Shown piece by piece: positions 27,117 to 32,253 of a DNA stretch of 32,253 bases. Positions within the stretch are counted from its first letter, which is position 1; each line of letters opens with the position of its first letter. The stretch comes from Promethearchaeota archaeon (GTDB lineage Archaea > Asgardarchaeota > Lokiarchaeia > Sigynarchaeales > SOKP01). The stretch is taken from NCBI GenBank assembly GCA_030605085.1, contig JAUWBH010000053.1, positions 1-32,253 of the forward strand, given 5' to 3'. Under the pieces are notes generated by a model that made no database searches, was not told where the DNA came from, and saw nothing but the letters and a program-made list of their open reading frames with translations. Position numbers and translations under genes: made by a program.

Positions 27117-27260
27117 TTATTTTAATATAAATATTCCTAAAAATGGATTCTTTTCCATTTTATTTACACCCGTTTTAATAAGTCCCTGGTTTACTAGCAT
27201 ATCTACTTGTCGTGTTGCTGTACTAGCCAATAAATTCAAGCTTTCAACAATGTTTTTCAT
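27117..27260 (-). pseudogene. MarR-type regulator remnant
   Basis: ATG 27260 to TAA 27117 gives 47 residues: MKNIVESLNLLASTATRQVD followed by MLVNQGLIKTG, which matches helix 3-helix 4 (recognition) of MarR HTH domains (L-x-x-S-T-A-T-R-x-V-D-x-L-x-x-x-G-L-I). The N-terminal dimer helix and C-terminal part are missing, so the fragment cannot act as a regulator. Between 27261 and 27497 I see only A+T-rich DNA. Confidence 0.6.
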
Positions 27261-27497
27261 AATACAATTCTTCTTGAATCTATAAGACTAAGGATGAAGA
27301 TTCCGTTTCCAATCTTTATATCTTCATTAGAAATATTGGCGATATGACGGATTAAGCTTAATAATTCGGTTAAGAATAATAATAAAAAAAGATAATTTAT
27401 CTTTTCAGTGGTTTAATTTAATGCAGAAAAATTTGGTTAAAGCATTTTATTTTGAAGTTCAGCGGTAATCTTTTTTTATAAATATAATCCTCAAAAA

Positions 27498-29717
27498 TTA
27501 TGTGGTTTCATCGTCATCGCTAATATCTCCATAATTTTCGATTGTATTATAAATTTGTTCAATTAATTCATCAAGATCAATAGTCTCTTGCTTTTCAGTA
27601 AGCATATTTCTAAAAGCAACGCAATTTTGCTCCATTTCTTTTGGTCCTATTATTAATGTGATTAATACACCAAATTCTTTAGCTCTTTTTAATTGATTCT
27701 TTAAATTTTTAAATCTATAATCGACAATATACGGAAATTCTTCTTTTCGGATAATTTGGGAGAGCTTAATTGCATAATTTGCGACACTCTCGTTAGTTGA
27801 TGCGATGTAAATTGTATCTGTGTATTCCTTTTCTTGAATAAAGTCAGGGATTAGGTTGTAAGTGTTTAAGAACATAGACAACATTAAAACGCCCATACCA
27901 AATCCTATTCCCGAGATTTGCTCGTCCGAGAACAAGGATAAAAGATCGTCGTATCTACCGCCACCGAAAATAGCCCTTATGTTTTCTTTTCCAGTATCAA
28001 AAACTTCAAATACCGTTCCTGTGTAGTAATCAAGCCCTCGCACAACTCTTGAGGAAAATGAACAGTATTTTGAAATACCAGCGTCATTTAATAAGTTTTC
28101 TAAGCCGATCAATTCTTTATAACCGTTTGATTCGTAGAATTCTTCAGGAATTTCATCAAATTTTCTTAATAATTCTTATATATTATCAGATTCCTTCAAT
28201 TTTAAAATTCCTTGAACCACATATTCGTCTTGAAAGGAATCAATAACATACTTTTCAAATTCAGTTTCTTCCATTTTATCCGATTTGTCTAAGATTTTAT
28301 AGACTAGTGGCATTTTATCTTGAGGAACTTTAAGAATAAATTCGCAAACAGCATCAATAAAACGTCGATTGTTATAATAAATCTGAAATTGCTCCTCTGT
28401 TGCGCCAAAATTCGTTAAAATGTCCACAACGATATTAAACATTTCTAAATCAGCATAAAGACTGATATCTCCTAAAATATCCATGTTTATTTGCTTGAAA
28501 GAGCGTAATCTCCCTCTCTGTGGTTGCTCGTATCTAAAACATGTTGGTATAGAGTACCATCGAATGGGCTTCTTTAATTCTTGGGATTTTCGAGATACCA
28601 TTCTAGCAAGTGTTGGTGTAAGTTCTGGTATTAAAATTATTTTACGATCTTCAAATTTTTCTACATAAAAAGATTGTTCATAAATTAATTCGTGTGAAGA
28701 TTTTGCTGCAAAAATTTCGATAGGTTCTAAAATTGGACCTTCATATTCTTCATAACAATATAATTCAGCAACTTCTCGAACTATTTCTGTTATCCAATTT
28801 ACTTCCCGCATATCTTCGGGAAAAAAATCTCTCATACCTTTGAGAGGGCTATTACTAAACCTTTTCAGAGTTAATTTTTCCCATATTCTAAACTTTTCTT
28901 CTATATGATCTCTTTTTTCTTTTAAATCCGTAATTTCTTTTAGATTTCCTAGTTTATCTTTAAAAAAGAAATTATTAAAAATTTCCATATAATTATTGGC
29001 TCTATAACTAAAATATGTAATACCTTCATCTACCAATTTTCTTCCATAATCTATAGCTCTATTATAATAGCCTAAAGCCCACTTTACTTCATTAACATAT
29101 CTTTTAACATCGTCCTGATAATATTCTTTAAATAATAAAGCATTATGAATATGTAAGTCACCCAGAATTTCATAATAATCTAAGAATCGTTTATAATTAT
29201 CAATATTATCATCTAATTTTCCAAGATTTACTTTAACATTTTCTATAGCTTTATCTAAATTATAAAAGATTTTATTATAAAAATATGGAGTGACCTCATT
29301 AAGAAAATCAGAGATATTTAATTTTTTATTTGGATAATGATGTACTACTTGATTTCTTTTTTCTATTAATAACTCAAATAATAAATTATTTAATTGTAAA
29401 TAAAGAGAAAAGTCTATTTTATCAACTCCATAGAGTTTTTCACTTGTACTAACATATTTTTCATTATAATTAAGTTCTTTATCTTTATAGTTATTAATTA
29501 TATCATAATAGGATTCATGTGTATATAATCTCAATTTTGAATAATATAAAATGATTTCTTTAATCTTATAAATTGTTTCACGATATAAATCTTGAAGTTT
29601 ATATAAAACGCCTTTCGATTCTTCTTTAATAGAATCATATTTATCTATTTCTTTAGTTAAATCATCAATTTCTCTTTTTATATCATCAATCTTATTTTCA
29701 ATTTCTGCTTGAGTCAA
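27498..29717 (-). CDS. hisS: Histidyl-tRNA synthetase with a long N-terminal HEPN-like extension and an internal TAA
   Basis: One frame of 740 codons from TTG 29717 to TAA 27498, broken by TAA at 28176-28178 (codon 514). From about residue 285 it is HisRS: LKGMRDFFPEDMREV (motif 1 region), RWYSIPTCFRYEQPQRGRL (motif 2), then after the stop VVRGLDYYTGTVFEVF (HisA loop), GGGRYDDLLS, SGIGFGMGVLML (motif 3) and a C-terminal anticodon-binding domain. Normal HisRS is about 420-430 residues; the first 280 are extra. They begin with a coiled coil (1-35), then helices with EKRNQVVHHYP (119-129) fitting the HEPN RNase motif R-N-x3-H, and a TPR-like stretch (about 200-250). As the only HisRS seen it should be essential, so the TAA may be an assembly error or true split; the next in-frame start is TTG 28112. 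HEPN is inferred from the motif only. Confidence 0.85.
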
Positions 29718-29885
29718 TTTTTTTTCACTATTTTTGTTAAATTACTGATTATAAATAAAAATCGAAAAAATTTAGAATTTTTCATTCTTTATTTTTTAAA
29801 GTGTAAATTTAAGTGAATATAAGAATTGTTAAATAATTAATCTACAATATTGCTACATTTCAATTGCATATCTTTTGAAATCAAT

Positions 29886-31703
29886 TTAAATTCTTAAGTA
29901 TATTTGATTAAAATTTTTTTGTTGGTCTTTTCTATTACCAAAGTTAAATTTTAATTGTTTATTTGCTGATTTAGCTAAATTTTTCAATTCTTCATATGCA
30001 TTCGGACTATATGGTGCTTTCTTAGCTAATTTTATGGCATCTCTAATCTTTTGTTCAATAGAAATATCAAATGTAAAAATTTTAAAAAAATCATCAATGT
30101 CAATTATTTTAATATTTTTTTTGTATGGTACATCTAAAGGAATGGAATAGCCCTTTAGTTTAGCCGTTAATGTAACAATTAGCAACAACATTTCCTTGCT
30201 ATGATAATTCTTATACATTTTTGGATATAATCGAGCAGGATTAGTAGAAAATAAATAATCGATATTTACGATATTGACTCCAAATAGACTTATTCCTGCG
30301 GATTGTGGATATATTATGGAATTATCAATTCTAAAAAGATCATCAATTTCCATAGAAGGCGTAATCTCATAAAAAATGTAAGCGTCAGTACTCCTAAAAT
30401 TTACCATAAAATAATATTCAATGATTTGGTGAATTTTTTTGCCAATGTCAACGATATTGTCGCTAAGGGAAAATTCATTTAACCAATTATTATAATTAAT
30501 GCCTTTATCTCCCAAATATTTTTTTACAGTTTTCCTTATGACACTAGGACTAATGTATTTTCTTAGAATAGGTTCTATTTCAGCACTAACAGCAGGAAAA
30601 CTTCCTAGTTCTTCAAACAATGATTTCCAATCAGCAATTTCATTATCAGTATATTTAATTGAGTGATGAACATAATGTTTTTCGTACCAATCATTAAATT
30701 TTTTACCCAAAAGCTCATTCAAATGTTTTTTCATTGCTTTAGCATCATGTCCTGTTAAATCAGACACTTTACCAATAGAGCCATATTTTTCATATAATCT
30801 TTTCCATTCTTCAATCTCTTCTATTTCAAATGTTTTTCTTGCGAATTTATTTTTCCATTCTTCATATTTATCACCGAGAATTGATTTTAATCCGTTCCTA
30901 ATGGTAATTGCGTCTGGGGGATCATTTTTTTCATTTCTTAATCTTTCCCTAACATCCTTTAAACTTCCTAATTCTTCATAAAGCTCTTTCCAATGAAGAT
31001 AATCTTCTCTCTCATATTTGTAGAGTTTGCGTTCATGATGTTTTTCTAACCATTTATCATAATCCGTTTCTAATATTTGAGAAAGATATTTCTTTACACA
31101 CTTTCTGATTGTATCTTCATGTGGACCGTTTGGATCGATGTTTTCCTTTATATACTCCTCAATTGCTCCAAAATTATGTAGATTTTCGTATTTAATTTTC
31201 CATAACCGGATATCTTCCCATGAATATTTACCTGACAATTGATATTTATCATACCAATGTTCAAATTTATCCATTAATACCTCTTTTAATCTGCGTTTAA
31301 TAGTATTATGTGGAACCAATTTACCCTTAATTTTCCCTATTTTTTTGCTAACAGTTATTAAATTTCCATATGTTTCATAGAGTTTTTTCCAAGAAAAAAC
31401 ATCTTCATTGGAATAAATGAGCATAGATCTTCTAATTTTTTCCTTTTCTTTATTTTCCTTTTCAAATTCATCATTCTTATCCTCTCTGTCATTTTTAAGC
31501 GGCAAATTTTTATATTTTATCTCTTTTAAATCAATCTTTGTATTTTCATTTAAAAGCCCCTCGTTTTTCTCTTTTCTCCCTCCCAATTGATTTAATCCAG
31601 AATAGTTACCGAAAGATCCGTTTAAAATTTCATCAAAAGAGACTTTTTCGTTAATGTGGCTAATGTTTCTCACTAGAAAATAGCGAATTTCCCTTCTGTT
31701 CAT
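29886..31703 (-). CDS. 605-aa protein with five HTH-like repeats and an unknown C-terminal domain
   Basis: Residues 1-90 are a charged low-complexity leader. Residues about 95-410 hold five repeats of 55-65 residues, each starting W-K-x-L-Y-E-x-x-G-S/N (WKKLYETYGN, WKIKYENLHN, WKELYEELGS, WKRLYEKYGS, WKSLFEELGS), with T-I-R/K-x-x-L-K in the middle and ending D-K-x-x-x-W-x-x-K. This three-helix form with a T-I-x-x-x-L recognition-like helix resembles tandem helix-turn-helix DNA-binding modules. Residues 415-545 form an alpha/beta domain (DIGKKIHQIIEYYF; ITPSMEIDDLFRID; GVNIVNIDYLFS; LLLIVTLTAK) with a nuclease-like or sensor-like look but no catalytic set I can name. C-terminal tail basic. ATG 31703. 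A multivalent DNA binder is the likely role; not a known family to me. Confidence 0.6.
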   Translation of the reverse strand: MNRREIRYFLVRNISHINEKVSFDEILNGSFGNYSGLNQLGGRKEKNEGLLNENTKIDLKEIKYKNLPLKNDREDKNDEFEKENKEKEKIRRSMLIYSNEDVFSWKKLYETYGNLITVSKKIGKIKGKLVPHNTIKRRLKEVLMDKFEHWYDKYQLSGKYSWEDIRLWKIKYENLHNFGAIEEYIKENIDPNGPHEDTIRKCVKKYLSQILETDYDKWLEKHHERKLYKYEREDYLHWKELYEELGSLKDVRERLRNEKNDPPDAITIRNGLKSILGDKYEEWKNKFARKTFEIEEIEEWKRLYEKYGSIGKVSDLTGHDAKAMKKHLNELLGKKFNDWYEKHYVHHSIKYTDNEIADWKSLFEELGSFPAVSAEIEPILRKYISPSVIRKTVKKYLGDKGINYNNWLNEFSLSDNIVDIGKKIHQIIEYYFMVNFRSTDAYIFYEITPSMEIDDLFRIDNSIIYPQSAGISLFGVNIVNIDYLFSTNPARLYPKMYKNYHSKEMLLLIVTLTAKLKGYSIPLDVPYKKNIKIIDIDDFFKIFTFDISIEQKIRDAIKLAKKAPYSPNAYEELKNLAKSANKQLKFNFGNRKDQQKNFNQIYLRI

Positions 31704-31785
31704 GTTCTCGTTAACATTACCAAGATTTAAATTATTTTAATCCTGAAAAATCGTTTTTCTGCAATCACAGTTCTAAATTAACGAA

Positions 31786-31978
31786 TTAAGAACAAGAAAT
31801 TTTCGGTTTTCGGCGTAATCGATACAATTTCCCCATAAACGAGTATAAAATCGCCGTTAAATCCGTAATATCCAGATTTTTTTCCGTAATCTCAACAAGG
31901 TCTACATCTCCAGAGTATCCTCTCAAAAAATGCGCACAATACACAATTTTGGTCCTTTCAATTTTTTTATTATATCCA
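31786..31978 (-). pseudogene. C-terminal remnant of a second IS607-type TnpA
   Basis: A 64-codon minus-strand frame ends at TAA 31786-31788. Its last third, DLTAILYSFMGKLYRLRRK, is the conserved tail of IS607 serine recombinases (compare DLIAIVHSFSGKIYRMRR in the copy at 2592-3147), and EITEKNLDITD fits the segment before it. No catalytic domain is present. It shows that IS607-like elements have inserted and decayed on this replicon more than once. The bases 31704-31785 hold nothing I recognise. Confidence 0.55.
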
Positions 31979-32036
31979 AAAATTTAAAATAAAAAGAATA
32001 TTTTAATATCAAAAATCATTCAGAGATTGATTTATC

Positions 32037-32253
32037 TTGCGTATATTTAGAATTCTAAGGAGAAGAAGAAAAAAAACAAGTTCTGTAGCAATTGACACCG
32101 TACCGCTTCCTGAGAAACCAAAAGAAAAAGGTTCTGTAGCAATTGGCACCTGGCCGACCCCTGAGAAACCAAAAGAAAAAGGTTCTGTAGCAATTGACAC
32201 CGTACCGCTTCCTGAGAAACCAAAAGAAAAAGGTTCTGTAGCAATTGACACCG
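32037..32253 (+). CDS. Repeat-rich protein, N-terminal part (cut by the window edge)
   Basis: The plus-strand frame open from 32031 runs off the right edge. After an Arg/Lys-rich start it encodes 17-residue repeats of the form GSVAIDTVPLPEKPKEK, a Pro/Lys/Glu-rich, probably extended linker. TTG 32037 is the only early start in frame and has no clear ribosome site, so the beginning may lie elsewhere or be frameshifted at the poly-A run (32069-32076). The minus strand is also open (SIATEPFSFGFSGSGTV repeats), because the unit is a multiple of three without stops; the plus reading looks more protein-like to me because of its P-E-K-P-K linker style. Confidence 0.35.
   Translation, partial: MRIFRILRRRRKKTSSVAIDTVPLPEKPKEKGSVAIGTWPTPEKPKEKGSVAIDTVPLPEKPKEKGSVAIDT
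32079..32253 (+). repeat. 51-bp tandem repeat (three units and a partial one)
   Basis: Units start at 32079, 32130, 32181 and 32232, each exactly 51 bp and nearly identical (start GGTTCTGTAGCAATTGACAC, end CCAAAAGAAAAA). The second unit differs in the middle (GGCACCTGGCCGACCCC for GACACCGTACCGCTTCC), while units one and three are almost the same, hinting at a higher-order 102-bp unit. It continues beyond the window. Confidence 0.9.

Noticed and set aside
26971..27285. Plus-strand ORF of 104 codons
   Set aside because: The opposite strand holds recognisable MarR and DUF4386 fragments with a good ribosome site; the plus reading is their shadow.
32009..32251. Minus-strand repeat ORF (SIATEPFSFGF repeats) as the real gene
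   Set aside because: It ends in A+T-rich non-repeat DNA with a Leu/Ile/Asn tail and has no visible start; I keep it only as a possible alternative to the plus reading.
1..32253. tRNA, rRNA or CRISPR loci
   Set aside because: I scanned the gaps for cloverleaf-like GTTCGAATC-type arms, rRNA motifs and spaced repeats and found none convincing.

Overview
The window looks like a piece of an Asgard (Lokiarchaeota-type) archaeal genome. The reasons are: very A+T-rich DNA, long leucine-rich-repeat proteins of the style common in Lokiarchaeota, archaeal AMP phosphorylase, a methanogen-type HdrA/MvhD pair, an F420/coenzyme-type flavodiiron protein, small archaeal HTH regulators, and above all an HdrA-MvhD operon in which four cysteine positions are written as in-frame UGA. 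That is the signature of selenocysteine, which is known in Methanococcales and reported in Lokiarchaeota. UGA is also used as an ordinary stop (the LRR gene and the alpha/beta hydrolase gene end in it), so it is not globally reassigned. Taxonomy is inferred from content only.

Left part (1-8.3 kb) is accessory. A continuous minus-strand frame of at least 771 codons runs off the left edge. It resembles an unusually large TnpB/Cas12-type protein whose RuvC-I Asp lies near residue 661, and it sits downstream of a decayed IS607 serine recombinase (TnpA). Then come an LRR gene with seven exact 69-nt repeats and flanking remnants of the same protein family, an unknown 459-aa protein, a 5'-truncated HerA/VirB4-like ATPase fragment meeting it head to head at about 6390, a DUF2314 mini-protein, a 51-aa ORF and a short HEAT-repeat protein. 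The stretch 6.4-7.9 kb looks richer in G+C-ending codons than its surroundings and may be of viral or plasmid origin.

Middle part (8.5-18.5 kb) is mostly housekeeping: AMP phosphorylase, a GPH-type sugar/cation symporter, an alpha-SNAP-like TPR protein with a C-terminal Ig-like region, the Sec-rich MvhD-HdrA operon followed by a structured 3' element that is a SECIS candidate, a four-helix membrane protein, and PyrF. Between the membrane protein and pyrF sits a two-gene unknown module bracketed by a 112-bp direct repeat of the membrane-protein gene's 3' end.

Right part (18.9-32.3 kb) mixes metabolism and decay: an ArsR-like regulator, a thiamine-diphosphate enzyme pseudogene, a P-type cation ATPase with one in-frame TGA, a divergent flavodiiron protein / flavin reductase pair (oxygen detoxification and electron transfer), a membrane-protein gene with two frameshifts behind a pair of palindromes, an alpha/beta hydrolase, remnants of a MarR regulator and a DUF4386 protein, a histidyl-tRNA synthetase with a long N-terminal extension that carries a HEPN-like RNxxxH motif and an internal TAA, a 605-aa protein with five HTH-like repeats, a second IS607 TnpA remnant, and a 51-bp tandem repeat at the right edge.

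I saw no tRNA, rRNA, CRISPR array or cas adaptation gene. Several ORFs carry single stops or frameshifts; without reads I cannot tell true decay from assembly error.
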